From: Cylicocyclus nassatus
Lineage: Eukaryota; Nematoda; Chromadorea; Rhabditida; Strongylidae
Assembly: GCA_958299035.1 (NCBI GenBank)
Contig: CATQJL010000112.1
Location: 9,338,880 to 9,402,879 of the forward strand
Length of the DNA: 64,000 nucleotides
Reading direction: 5' to 3'
Shown: in pieces, positions 52,588-64,000 of the stretch
How the letters are laid out: the number at the start of each line of letters is the position of its first letter
Numbering within the stretch: position 1 is the stretch's first letter
The notes under the pieces: model-generated
The model's database searches: none
What the model was told of the DNA's origin: nothing
Seen by the model: only the letters and a program-made list of their open reading frames with translations
Translations under genes and position numbers: made by a program

Positions 52588-54831
52588 ATGGGTGATAATT
52601 GGGGTAAGTTGCGTCAACTGCTTATTGTATGGTCGCCCTAGTTCCTATTCTAGATGATGATGACTTCGAGCCCGAAGTCGAATCGCTCGCACCTCATCCT
52701 CCACCAGTCGAGCATGCAGAGACACCAACACCACCATCACATGCGACCGAAAGCAAAGCTAAACCGAAGGACAAGGTGAGTTACGCCAATGCCCCAAACC
52801 ATGTTTATCTCACCCTTTTCTAGCATGCATTCCCCAATATGGAGAGTTTTTCTCGAGAGTTAACGGCAGCGGAAAGGGAAGAAATGCAAAGGCGGCAAGA
52901 TCTAGCTTTGACCATGGAGATGTTTGGAGGTGACTGTTCATCTTTCATTGTAGGCATTATGAAAAACTGTTACTCTTTAGAGCAGCCGATTACTGGAGAT
53001 CAGCGTCCCTATAGCGATATTCTTTCAAAAGATGAGTTTGAAGATTGGGGATTGAAGGTAGGTGAATTTTATTGACTGTCGTCTTCACATCTCGAAAAGT
53101 GTCGGTATTTTGGTGAGTAGCTTTCATTTGGTTCTTTCTATATCTTTGATCTAGTATACTTTGTCTTTGATACTATTATATACATAGATGACCGTGTGCA
53201 GTTCTCTGAATAGGTTATCCTGCTAATTTTGGACTTTTCACATTCAACCAAAGGTGCATACGAGCATTTCATATTAGTCATCGATATTCCTGAACAATTA
53301 TTGTTTTCGTAACAGCATCTTCACTTACCTCTATACATCATCTTATAGCTTTCTAATCGGAAAGTTGCAAAAAATTGATGAAATTTATAAAAGATTGGCC
53401 AATTTTTCAGGTATTGTCGTTATTTGGCAATATTTATTTACTCATTTATGAGTACACTTAAGGTGTGCCGTAAGGAAGAAAAGACAAAAACACTCAAGAA
53501 ACAAATCAGAGAAAGCAGCCAGACCTCATACTAGTAAACAGAGAAGTTTACTGAGAAACAACAATGGAAAGTAAGACGAAGTCCATAGTCCCACACTAAC
53601 TAGCCAAACAGATGAAGCAAGAAGCAGATGGCAGAAAGGATTCTAGAGAATCCTGCATTCTTCAATACCAAGATGAACCCAATTTTGGGTGTCAGCGAGC
53701 TCGCGGGTAAAACTAGCTAACTAGACCCCGATGAGAATTAATAGAAGAGGGCAGAAGAGGGCAAAATTCTATTTGTGGTAGTACTAGATACTTACCAGCT
53801 ATGAAGTTGTAGTCAGGCAAAGAGATCTGACCTAGTGGGGACTTGGGCTCCGGTAGACTATGAGGTGTAGATACGATTCACTAAGAATGGGGCTGGTTGC
53901 TTAGGTCATTAGTGAAACAGTAATCAAGTTAGTAGCAAACTAGCACTGCAAAAAGCACTCTATCTCTGTTAAATCTACTATCCGGCATAAATGATATCAA
54001 TGCAAATACAAATAAGCTACGTGCACAATTAAAGAAGAAGGCGTAGTCGTAATTGCAAGTCAGGACCGGCTGAAATTGAACGCAAATTGAACTGAGGGGG
54101 ACGAACCAAATGCAGCAAAACCAAAGTGACCAGAAATAGTTGAATCAGGAATCCATATCAACCTGAAGCATTTCATTCAAATTCTTTTTTCTAAATTCAC
54201 GTTTGAATGATTTACTATCTCTACAGGCTAGATATTCACGAGGTAATTTTTGGAGCAACTTTTGTACTCGATTAAAAAAATATTTGATTAATATATGATT
54301 ATTATATGATTATATATAAAAATATATGATTTAACTGTTGCTGGATTTGGTGAGAATTCACTATTTTTTGTAGGTTGGTACTTTCTTAGCAACTCGGCAT
54401 AAGGCTGCTCATTATGGTGATATGCTAAACAAGCTCATTCAGACCGTTGCAGAAAAGTGTGAGTTTTGAATTTTTCTCAGAATTGTGTCCAGTTTGTCTC
54501 AAGCCTGCTTTATAGTAGACGCACACGAGGTGCGGATAATGTCTAACCATCTTAAAACGATAGCCGACTCTAAGAAAGCTGCAGAAAAGGTATTTAATTA
54601 TTTGTGTTGGTATTACAGCTATGTAGTTGGATCTTTTTCCAGACCAAGCCAGCCCAGCCAGCCCCTGGACAAAAGAAAGGTCCAAAACCTACTCTTAAGG
54701 TTAACAAAGCAAGTAATAAGCAGATATATAATGACCTCGATGGCGGTAAGTTAAAGAAAGCATTTTTTTCCATGCTGATAACACCTCACTTTTTTGCAGA
54801 TGATTTTGATGACTATGAAGATTTTATGTAA
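52588..54831 (+). CDS. eif-3.J: Eukaryotic translation initiation factor 3 subunit J, 8 exons, 204 aa
   Basis: eIF3j is the loosely bound eIF3 subunit that sits near the 40S decoding centre and mRNA entry channel and helps eIF3 bind ribosomes. Exons: 52588-52603, 52654-52775, 52824-52929, 52981-53057, 54374-54458, 54516-54589, 54643-54745, 54800-54831; all in phase with GT-AG. The first exon encodes only MGDNW before the junction. Then come the acidic DDDDFEPEVES, a Pro-rich linker, ELTAAEREEMQRRQDLALTM, FLATRHKAAHYGDMLNKL, a Lys-rich segment (GQKKGPKPTLKV) and the hallmark C-terminus DDFDDYEDFM. The 51 bp intron at 52930-52980 is in frame and might be read through. Intron 4 is 1.3 kb and otherwise empty. 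It is slightly shorter than human eIF3j (258 residues). Confidence 0.92.
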
Positions 54832-55374
54832 ACACATCAGTGGTTGATCTGTTTTATCATTTTTGGTCCCTCTTTTCGGTTGGATGGCACTTTATTTTTA
54901 CCAGATGTTTACTGTTGTTGTTTATTCGTTGTACTTGATAAGCCATGATTTGAATACTATGTGGGGTTCGATGCCCGCTGATGTATTGCCGCCTTGTATG
55001 TGTATCATGGTAAAAATATCGGTGTTCCTACTGCATTGATTCTATAAATCTATGAGGTTAAACATTGTTTTGTTTATATGGAAGGATCCATGTCATTTTT
55101 TTCTGTCACACTACCACCGCACTATCAATCTGGTCCATGAATGGCATGACTTGACGAAATCAAATACCCACTTTTTACGGAAATTAGGAACTCACTTTTT
55201 CCTTCACTCAAGTTTTTCTTGATTGATCTATTACCAACAAAAGGTTTTTTGACTTAACCGTGTGTGATAGAGCATCTATTGAAATACACATTTCTGAGCA
55301 AAGAGAAGGGCTTTCGAGTCAGGAAAGTATGTTGATTGAAAGATGGACTTTTTTGATGATCAGATCTGGGGGTA

Positions 55375-58300
55375 ATGACACATACTGAAGAAGGCTCGCG
55401 ATCTCGGCGCGATCATTCGTCCGAGTTAGACTCTGAATCCATAAAACAGTTGCTCGAAGATGGAGAATTGGACACATTGCGCTGGGAGGACGATGACATA
55501 TGTTGGTTTTTTTACAGTCAAATCTTCAGCAATAAGGAATGAGTATTTAAGCGCTACGATCGGCAGCATCCAACAGTCGCTTACCATACGACAAGCTAAC
55601 CGCTCAAGAGTTGGTCCATTTTCCTGATGCTTCGGATTCAAAGGCATCTACGAACTTGTACCTGTTTATCAGAAACAAAATAGTCAGTAGTTCATTCAGA
55701 GAAATGTAAAATAACCAAGCTTCGTCTGCAAAAAAGTATTCCAGCTTCAACTGTGGCTTCTGGAACCTAATGTGGAGCTTACCAGTGAAGATGCTATCGA
55801 TCAACTCCCAATTCCTTTCAATAGTACGTTGCACTTTATTTTCTTATTTGATTTTAGAACTGAAAGAATTCGCATTTTCACGGATCTTTTATAAATGCCA
55901 TTGCCTGCCTGAACAACCTATTCAATTAGCCAAATTCTTCGAATGACTTAACTCTACAGATGTTCATCTCTCATAGTTCTCAGGAATTCTTTTTGTACGT
56001 TAGAGTGCATCTGACATTTTTTTGGGACATTCTGTACCGCCAGTGGGTGTCTTATTGCATTTTCTTACTGTCATTGAGTTCCATTTCCCCAGTTGGGGAA
56101 TATCTGCTTGCCAAGTTTGTGTAAACCATCTATATGGGTTCATCTTACTCGATTACAATATTCAAAAAGAACCCTTTTTCACTTTCTAGGCGACCGTCGA
56201 TTTGTTCGTCGAATTCATGGCTTTCTCCAAAGATATGGTTTTATCAATTATGGCAACTTCCATCGGTTAGCTTGTAAGTGTTTCGAAGAATACTCGCTGT
56301 TTTGCAGCCTTTTCTGCAAAACTTGTCGTTCCAGCAGCTCTTGTATTGACTTCGAAGCGAAAAAAAGTCATTATCATTGGTGCTGGTGCTGCTGGCATCG
56401 CTGCTATGAAACAATTACATTTTTTCGGCTTCGATGTAGTGTTACTGGAAGCAAGAGTGAGCCAAGCTTTTTACGCATTTGAAGCCCTACTCATGGTTCA
56501 TTTATAGAAAAGGCTTGGTGGTCGCGTTCATACTTACCATCAAAAAGATTCGAGTGTAGTCGCCGATCTTGGAGCGATGGTTGTTACAGGAATTAGTGAG
56601 TCACATGCTCATTTCTTGTATCTACCAGGCAGTTTGGAATTTATCTTGTTCGAGATGGGAACCCTATTGTAACGATGATGCGACAGACCCAGTGTACTCC
56701 TGTTCGTATCACACCAGATTGTCCCATTTTTGATGAATATGGAAAACTAGTGGATCAAAGAAAAGACGAGCTGGTGGCTGAAGCCTTCAAGTGGGTTGCT
56801 GTGGTCATTCAGGCACCGCATATTAGTGTGAGCCAAATTATTCCAGAAAAATTGGCGATACTGCTTCGTACATTGCGCATACGTTGGGTGTGACTGAAGT
56901 GAATGGAAAGAACCTGAGCATAGCTGATGCTTACAATGAGATCCTTGAGTAGGTTTCTCCTGTAATTAACTTGATTTATTCATAGAATTTGACAATTATG
57001 AACCGTTTGTTTGTTTCGTAAAAAAGCCTTTAATTTAGAATGTTGGAATTACGAATGCAAAGGAGGCGTCTCAAGTACTGGCAGATCTATGAGGAGATAC
57101 TAGAAAAGATGAAGCAGGTTCAATACGAGGTAAGCATGTTGCCTGGTTATCACATCATTTTTTTAATCTACTCGATCGCATTATGTTCTGAGCGTTCTAT
57201 TTCTTATGCTATCTGCATAAATGGTAAAATGCTCTTTTAGATCACTTTGTATAAGAAAAGTGCAGAATTCTTGGCGGAAAAGTTGAAGTCCTGGGATGGA
57301 AGCTTGTATCACACACTAGATTCTGATTCGCGTCTTGAGCAAGATATACTTCGTCGCTGCTATAAGCGCGATCTTGGAGAGGCTATAAAGGTATTTTTGT
57401 CATCTTACCTTTTCATTACTTAGCTACAATTTGATTTTGCAGCGTTACGATGCAGCCCGCGATCGTTTCCGTAATTTGGAAACTACGCTACGTAATCTCA
57501 AGAAACAAGAACCCAGGTTGGAAGAAGATCTCTGTTCTGTGCTGTTAACTGACTTGAAAATTTCAGTGAAGTTTACATGAATCAGAGAGATCGACGTCTG
57601 TTAGATTTTCACTTCGCCAACTTAGAGTACGTCAGTGGAGGCACACTTGACAAGCTCTCTTTACAGCATTTTGATCAAGATGATGAATTCCAGTTTACTG
57701 GCTCGCATATGGCAAGTGAGTATATGAGATTTTTCAGTTTGCATTTTTTTGGTTGTTTGAGGTTTGTATGTTATCTCCGTTCTGGGAACCTCATATTGGA
57801 GTCGTCACCTGTACAGTCGTGACTTTTTCTTGGAACTTTTCAGCATCATCTGTGATTATCATCTGATGCGCGTCAAAATTACCACTTTTCTAGTTCGCGA
57901 TGGCTATGGTGATTTCTTGACGAGGTTGGTGACTAGCGATATTGCTAGTGATATCAAGCAGAATGCTGTTGTGGAGGAAATCACATACAATGAGAAAGGT
58001 ACATCAATTATACTGCAATTATAGTCAAATAGGCTTGTCAGGCTTTTATTCCCTTTGCCTCAAGCCAGAAGTTCTAGGAGTCGAAGTAAAGTACAAAACA
58101 GACGAGATCACGGAGACTGTAGAAGGTGATGTATGTCTGTGCACTATACCGTTAGGGGTTTTGAAGCGCTCAGTGACTGGATGCTCGGATGCGCCCAAAT
58201 TTGAGCCACCTTTGCCAGAGAATACTGTGAATGCTGTTCTCGAAATGGGTTTTGGCAACTTCAACAAGGTTCATTTCAAACTCGGAATATTTTCTTTGTA

Positions 58301-61300
58301 ACATCGTAGCTGAAATCCTTGATTACAGGTTGTGCTGATCTTTTCCCGTCCATTCTGGGATGTGACGCAAAATTACTTTGGCCATCTCAACCATTCTAGG
58401 TCAGTAGCCACGCTGAATCGATTCTTCCGAAAAGTTTTTTTTGTAGGGCTTCTCGTGGAGAGATGTTCATGTTCACAGCGCTTAGCAAAGCTCCAGTGCT
58501 GATTGCGATGATGGCTGGAGAAGCAGCAAATTTGGAAGCTCCTAATGAGGTGCAGATTCATTTTTTTAATTTTCAATGTAAAGTATTTATTTTACTTTTT
58601 TGATTCAGGTGATCGTCCGGAAAGCTATGAATGTGCTGGCAAACATTTTTGGTTCCGCTTGCCCGAAGGGAGTAAGTGGATCTTGCTCTACTTTTGAAAC
58701 TCCATTTTCCGTTCGGTATAAAACGATTGCTTTGCATTGCAGCCGGTTGAAGCTGTCATAACTCGATGGCATAAGGATCCATTCGCATGTGGAGCATACG
58801 CCTATATACCGTGTGGAAGTCATGGTAAGCTAGCTGGAGATGTTTTTTTTCGTTTCTTTTTTCCAAACAAGGGACACAAGTTAGATTTAGCCGCGCATTT
58901 TAGGTGATCTTTGCGACATACTAGCTGAACCTGTTCGTGCAAAGCTCGAAGACGGTTCATATAGTGGTAAAGAGCGCATATTTTTTGCTGGAGAGCACAC
59001 GAGTGGACGCTACCCTGCGTCAGTCCAGGTAAGAATAAGTTCGTTTAATGCTACTCTTTTATTTGAATGTCATGTATGTTTGCATTTTGTCACGTATACC
59101 TGAAATGTCTCGTCTTGTGAATGTCTATCTTGCTGCTTAAGAAGAATAGCAAATAAAAAAAGGCATAAAGAAACATTTGCGCTGGTATGTACAATTATAG
59201 ATGACAAGACTAGATTGTTCGCTCATTCATTTGTTGCTCTGTACTTGCAATATATTACCATTCAAGTCTGCTCTAGATATCTATGTGAAAATTTTTTGTT
59301 AGTTTCCACATAGGGACATTTTGATAGAAAACTGTCATTGTTAGGGACATTTTGATAAAAAACTGTCATTGTTACTGTCATTTTGGAAATGGACAGATTT
59401 TTTGGAGGATAAGTTGTCTGGATGCAGAGCGAAATTCTTCTTACCTCTTATTGTACTTTTAAATCCTGATATGATTGCCCAGCCAGCAATGATGTCTTTT
59501 GACACTTCCAACAACAAAAAATTGCAATGTCCCATGTTTTTTGAGCTTGTAACATCATGGCATTTTTGGACAGCAGAAAATGCAGCTAAATGCAACTAAA
59601 AATGCAAATCAACATTTTCTAAAGCAATTAGTATCTTTTTGGAGCTCCTTATGAGTTGTAGTTTTCATCTATAGATTTTCGATTAGCAGCTTCCTTAAGA
59701 AACCCAGGTATTCGATACTGACACCTGCGATCCCACGTCATCAACTATTCAAAAGATTTTTTCAAAGCAGTGTCTGTTAAAAACAAAATACGACGACAGC
59801 TTCATCATCTATCAAACAACACTGAGCATAGAATTCGCATGTTCTTTTTACTCTGTTTTTGAAATCTGTTTATTAAGTCGTTGCAAACTTTTTGTCATTT
59901 TTTGAAATGACCCGCAAACCCCACACTAAGAAGGATGAAAAAACACTTTTAGCTGTATCCTATGCAGAATTTTTTCCTCTTTCCAATTGCTGTATCCTCA
60001 GTGTGATTCTTGAGAGAGTGCTGAGATAATCGCTGAGAATTACAACCCTTCGTCTTCATGTCCAACTTTCGGGTTTTCAAAATTTCCTATTTAAGACTTT
60101 TGGGGGAGCTTTGATACAAACCTTTTGCTAACTAAAGCAATCTTTTGTAGCTCTGTGGCTTGTATTCCAGAATTTTTAAAATAGATCTTTTGAGGTAAGG
60201 AAATTTTGTACTTATTCTAAACCCGTAGAACATAAAATGGACAGTTCAGATTTCGATGCAACTTTGTCTCTTCTTTCCAAGAGTTATCTTTTCTTGGCGA
60301 GATATGCGAAACTTGCTCTCGAAATCGCAGTATTTCTCAATTTCATGAGCCATTGGTAAATCTGACTTACAAAATCTTCATATTTTGAGACGAAAATTGC
60401 TCATTTACTCCATAATGTAAGAAATAGTAATGATCGATATTCTAAAGATTTTATAGTGTTTGGTGCATTAATGTGCTCTGCGATTTTTCCAAAACTCGAG
60501 AATGTTGAAGAATTATGTAGCAAAATTCTGAATGAGTTGCTGAAAAAAGAAGACAAATTGCTTCAGTTGGCAGGGTTGCACTACGTGCTGGCTACTGTAG
60601 CTCAGTCTCAAAAAGTATTTCAGAAATTAGCGAATGGACACGGAATGGTTGTTTTAGCCATTATCTCAGCACTCTCGTAAAAAATCACAGTGAGAATATA
60701 GCAGCTGGAAGGAGGAAATATTTCTACATCGGATACATCTTGATGTGTTTGCTTATCTTTGTGTACGGGATTTTTCGGGCCAGTTATAAAATCGACAGAA
60801 CTTTTGAACAGACCTAATTGTCAAAAGCCATGCATATTATCGCTTTACAGGACTCATCTTTTTCAACAGCCATAAAAGATCATTATTTGATCATAAGTAT
60901 TCTGCTGTTTGGGCATTATGAAATTTGTAACAAATCATAGTGTGTCTTTCCCATTAACCGAATCTTCGCGTATTGCAATATTATTCGGAACTAGATAAGT
61001 TCAGCGCAAAATAAAAACATCCATTCAGCTAGAAGAAAATTGTGAATCATCAGGGTCTTATTTTTGAGCAGCCAGTTCAGACCAAAAAATTGTAATGTAT
61101 CTCAATAATATGCTACAATGAGAGAATTTACGAGATGCTCGACGAAGTTTTTTTGAGAGGATTGTTGTATGAGTACTGGTTCTGAATGAGTCAGCTTCTC
61201 TATCAGATTTTGGTACCGCAATTTAGAATTGGGTACTTGCCGGTTCTTCAGTTGATGTTGATTTCAATTTTTGGAGATAAATAAGTGCATATGCAAATAG

Positions 61301-62075
61301 GATTAGAAGATTTTGCAACTTTTACAGTCTTTAAAATTCTGGGCTTTGGCTTGATCCAATAGCTCCTAAAAGTGATTATATCAAAGTCAAGAATCTCTCA
61401 CAAGATGCCATGATTGCAGGCTGTTAGCAGGCCTCGACACGAAGTAGCTAGTTTGAATGCAAAAACGAAGTCCCCCTTGAGTTTTGCGGATTTTTACGAA
61501 GTCTCCTTTGAGCTTAGACCATAATCCCTAAAAAAAATCTCCAAAAACGAAACGTCGATCAAAAAGAAACGTCGCCGATTTCGTGTCTTTTCGGCCACAA
61601 AAACGAAACCCCCTTTGCTTTTTGTCCCAAAAACGATATCCAGCTTGCTTATAAGCCACCTGTGCCGAGCCCTGGCTGTTAGAACTTCAAGTGAACGGTG
61701 TCTGGGCAAAATGGATACAATCATTCGCCTCTAGGTGGTTCATAGATGTTACCATTTTAGGGCGCATGGCTGAGTGGTATCCGGGAAGCTGCCAGAATTG
61801 CCGATCTCTATTTGGGTTGTCCGTTCTCAGCATCAAGCGCTGCTGATCCAGAATGTGTCCTGCTCGATAGTGATGATGATGTGGAAATGGTGGATAATAG
61901 CGCTGACAGTAGCGTGGAACCTCCGGCTCCTGCCCCTGCCGAAGTACCCAATACCGAAGTATCCAGTGCTGAGGCGACGGGTAAGGAAAATGGCGGTTCA
62001 CATTCGGCAGATGTAGAAATGGATAATGGTGAGCCTGAAAGCAAACGTGCCAAGACCGAAGAACCAAGCGAGTAA
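55375..62075 (+). CDS. spr-5: LSD1/KDM1A-type lysine-specific histone demethylase (SPR-5-like), 20 exons, 799 aa
   Basis: A nuclear FAD-dependent amine oxidase that removes mono- and dimethyl groups from histone H3 lysine 4. Exons: 55375-55501, 55567-55682, 55745-55823, 56190-56273, 56308-56456, 56508-56595, 56655-56790, 56847-56948, 57039-57129, 57241-57390, 57443-57516, 57567-57715, 57894-57998, 58078-58268, 58329-58399, 58447-58549, 58609-58671, 58743-58824, 58904-59028, 61761-62075. Domains: SWIRM about 44-134 (SRLPYDKLTAQE, RYGFINYGNF), FAD-binding GAGAAG at 160-165 with LLEARKRLGGRVHT, Tower coiled coil about 270-400, and substrate/FAD half with DFHFANLEY, FTGSH and FGNFNKVVL (catalytic Lys 547). 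It continues with FFAGEHTSGRYPASVQ and GAWLSGIREAARIADLYLG, then an acidic tail with KRAKTEE. The last intron is 2.7 kb and holds repeats and stray frames. The exact start is uncertain. Confidence 0.93.
59312..59373 (+). repeat. 31 bp tandem duplication in the last spr-5 intron
   Basis: AGGGACATTTTGATAGAAAA and AGGGACATTTTGATAAAAAA start 31 bases apart (59,312 and 59,343), each followed by CTGTCATTGTT. Confidence 0.85.
60238..60680 (+). pseudogene. Gene-like fragments inside the last spr-5 intron
   Basis: Two frames look more protein-like than the surroundings: 60,238-60,360 (starts MDSSDFDATLSLLSKSYLFL) and 60,457-60,680. The second contains ENVEELCSKILNELLKKED and LLQLAGLHYVLATVAQSQ, a Leu-rich helical pattern reminiscent of HEAT-type repeats, and ends in a stop. 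A plausible TTTATAG acceptor precedes the second, but the reading phases do not join with the visible donors. It may therefore be a broken gene copy, an alternative terminal exon, or a nested gene with other exons. Another frame at 59,345-59,599 (ending TAENAAKCN) may belong to the same remnant. No family is assigned. Confidence 0.3.
61465..61680 (+). repeat. Dispersed repeat, AACGATATC family, copy 3, in spr-5 intron
   Basis: It matches 1478-1685, sharing TCTTTTCGGCCACAAAAACG, TTGTCCCAAAAACGATATCC and CCGAGCCCTGG. It lies about 80 bases before the last coding exon of the demethylase gene. Confidence 0.75.
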
Positions 62076-62993
62076 AGCATTATCTCGTTCTTTTGTCCGA
62101 TTATGTATTTTTAGATCTCATAAGCCAAATTAGGCAAATGTAAGGTGCAAATTCGTTCCTTCTTTTCTTTTCGCCATTTATGTGACGGTCAATTAAGCAG
62201 TTATAGTGCGAAACTGCCATCGCGGCCCGTTTGTTTCGTTTTCTTTGTTCTCGCTAATATCTTTTGTGTTCGCTACATTCTTTGTACTCTTCACTTTCGA
62301 TTTTGGCAAAAGTCCTTGACGACTGACCATTTCCTTTGATGTTGATTGACATTGCATTTGAGAGTAAATGTGGAATCTATCAAAAGCATAGAAAAGCGCA
62401 AGAGTAGGCAGTAAAACTGTCAGAGGAAAGAATTGCTTGAGTGATCGCCGTCTCTACAGACTACTGGTCCTTTTGCACATGCTATTGCATGCTACTTGAG
62501 GAAGAGTAGTCTGCAGAGGCGGCGTTAAACGCGAATTTGTCCCTTTACCTCAGAAAGAAAACGAGTGCATGTCCTGTGCCTTCATGTTTTTCTGGATCTT
62601 TGAAAGAAAAGAAAGTACCGCAATAAAATCTCATCAAAGAATTAAGGTCAAATACACCTTTGTTTGCGGAACAACCTCTCCCCCCCTCCTCCTCGCTCCC
62701 CCACCCTCGTAAATTTCAAAGAATTCGCCAAGTAAGCAACTATGACGTTGATGTTTCCTTAACACAACAAACGGATAGTGTTAAAGCGAGGTCACCCCGA
62801 CGATGAAATGATCGCGATCGCCGGCGTGGATCATTGCATAAAGGATCAGAGTTCACCAAACATGGAATAGGAACACAACACATGCCTATGCATCATGTAG
62901 ACACAAAACAAATCACAAGTACCCCCCCCCCCCTCCGCCCGCCAGACGAAGACGTAAATAAATTGCAAAAAGTTTAGTTTAATAAAAAAAAGT
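62076..62993. other. 3' flank of spr-5 and convergent gene
   Basis: It should contain the 3' untranslated regions of two converging genes. A possible plus-strand AATAAA polyadenylation signal is at about 62,621, rather far from the stop. C-rich tracts are at 62,680-62,705 and 62,922-62,932. No coding frame is supported. Confidence 0.45.
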
Positions 62994-63304
62994 CTAGCCT
63001 ATCAGTTTCTTTTGCAGTAAAATAAGGGCGTTACCGTTCCCCTCAGTCACGGAAAAGGTCAGCTGTATTTGGACGCAAACAACTTGCGCTTTGCTAGAAA
63101 TAGCTTTATGATTTTTGATGAACATAGCAACGGGTACAGGCCCGTCGAACCAGTTCTTTGAGACAATGTTTTTATCATCGATCTTTCTGGAAACTAACAC
63201 TGCCTGTTACTGGTCTATGATTTATGGTTATTAACAAGGAACTTACGTTGAAACTTTGATGAATCGAGAAGAGAAAATCTCAGTGAAATAGAACGTGCAA
63301 CCAT
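62994..63304 (-). CDS. Small two-exon gene, 87 aa, unknown function
   Basis: Exon 1 (63247-63304) encodes MVARSISLRFSLLDSSKFQ and ends at a canonical GTAAGT donor. A 47 bp intron leads to exon 2 (62994-63199), which stays open for 67 codons to a TAG. The phase joins cleanly. A TTGTTCAG acceptor lies 14 bases upstream of the ATG, suitable for spliced-leader addition. The product has a basic Arg/Ser start that might be a mitochondrial presequence. It continues KIDDKNIVSKNWFDGPVPVA and ends LILLQKKLIG. I recognise no family. It could also be the 3' end of a larger gene. It converges with the demethylase gene. Confidence 0.5.
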
Positions 63305-64000
63305 AGTTTCAAAAAATTCTGAACAACGAATAAAAGCACAATGTACAATCGTCCCATTCTAGTTGTAACTTTGTGTATTTGCACCACTTTTCAAATTTTG
63401 CAGTGGATCACGCCTGCGGCATTGAGGCAGTGTTATGATTGCAGAAACATCATAAAACAAAGGAATAGTACAAAATGGCATGGAGTAAAAACCATGCTTC
63501 CTATCTCGAGACCTTAGCTTGCAGATGCAAATTATGTAGTGCAATTGCACAAAGCATCCGCTGAAATAAGGACGACTCTGCCTTGGTGGTCATATCTAGC
63601 TGCATTCAATCAATAAAGATCGAATGTTCAATATCATGAAAATGAACGAATGATAAAATCAGCAAAAATAAACAGTGATTTTTGTATGGTTTTTCAATTT
63701 TATACTTTGTATAAATTACCTTAGGAAGAATCATGCGAAAAGGTAAACTTTTCGAGGCGAAGTCCAGAGTCCAAGGAAACGTAAGCGCTCATTCGAGTAA
63801 CAAAAAGGAGATAAAGTGGAGGAGATTTGGACTTGTAACGGTTAAATCCAAAAAGTTGAACCTTTCAGAGAATCGAGGAAACCAATTTCTGTTGAGGGTT
63901 CAGGTAATTCTTATGGAGTTTTTTTTTTTCGTTTGGCAATTAGCTTAGTTTTGATTCTAAAAGTGACTTCTAGTGTCCGCTCATAAGTGCAAAATTTTCT
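63305..64000. other. Window end without a supported gene
   Basis: Frames at 63,359-63,550 (minus) and 63,733-63,948 (plus, Lys/Arg-rich) have no recognisable domain. The promoter of the small minus-strand gene should lie here. Confidence 0.4.

Noticed and set aside
54960..54985. GGTTCGATGCCC, similar to a tRNA B box
   Set aside because: No upstream A box or cloverleaf arms can be folded around it. No other tRNA candidate was found in the window.
56791..56846. A 15 bp micro-exon in the demethylase gene
   Set aside because: It would need a 22 bp intron. Treating the whole 56 bp as one intron joins the flanking exons in phase and restores the expected protein.

Overview
The window looks like nuclear DNA of a nematode, most likely a rhabditid or strongylid (clade V) species with a large, repeat-rich genome. 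The evidence is AT-rich DNA, many very short introns (34-80 bases) with TTTCAG-type acceptors, and predicted proteins that read as nematode versions of well-known eukaryotic families. Only four genes can be named. All are split into many exons, which I assembled by following splice sites, reading phase and family conservation. No bacterial, viral or CRISPR feature was seen, and no tRNA or rRNA.

Region 1-35,000 is repeat territory with no gene I can defend. It holds palindromic MITEs (1933, 4912, 10056, 15951), a 1.2 kb foldback element with triplicated subunits nested in a larger inverted repeat (about 5.5-8.1 kb), and a GCATGC-rich minisatellite (19.26-19.69 kb). It also has a 142-154 bp satellite array (27.7-28.4 kb), a hAT-type MITE with an 8 bp target duplication (29,189-29,419), and three mariner-like inverted-repeat elements (24.05, 31.75, 33.77 kb). 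One of these, at 31.75 kb, contains a stack of nested MITEs.

Region 35,153-39,469 (minus strand) encodes choline-phosphate cytidylyltransferase (pcyt-1 type), the rate-limiting enzyme of phosphatidylcholine synthesis, in eight exons. Region 39.5-47.1 kb is again mostly repeats.

Region 47,109-62,075 (plus strand) is the gene-rich part. It holds SLC25A46 (mitochondrial outer-membrane carrier-like protein, 14 exons, with an unusual proline-rich tail), then a tentative small membrane protein gene (51,868-52,587). These are followed by eIF3 subunit j (8 exons) and an LSD1/KDM1A-type histone demethylase of the SPR-5 kind (20 exons, 799 residues). The last three lie head to tail and could be an operon; as I recall, eif-3.J and spr-5 are also neighbours in C. 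elegans. A small two-exon gene of unknown function is predicted on the minus strand at 62,994-63,304.

The named genes serve unrelated housekeeping roles (lipid synthesis, mitochondrial dynamics, translation initiation, chromatin), so no joint pathway is implied. All exon coordinates are manual and have not been checked against transcripts.
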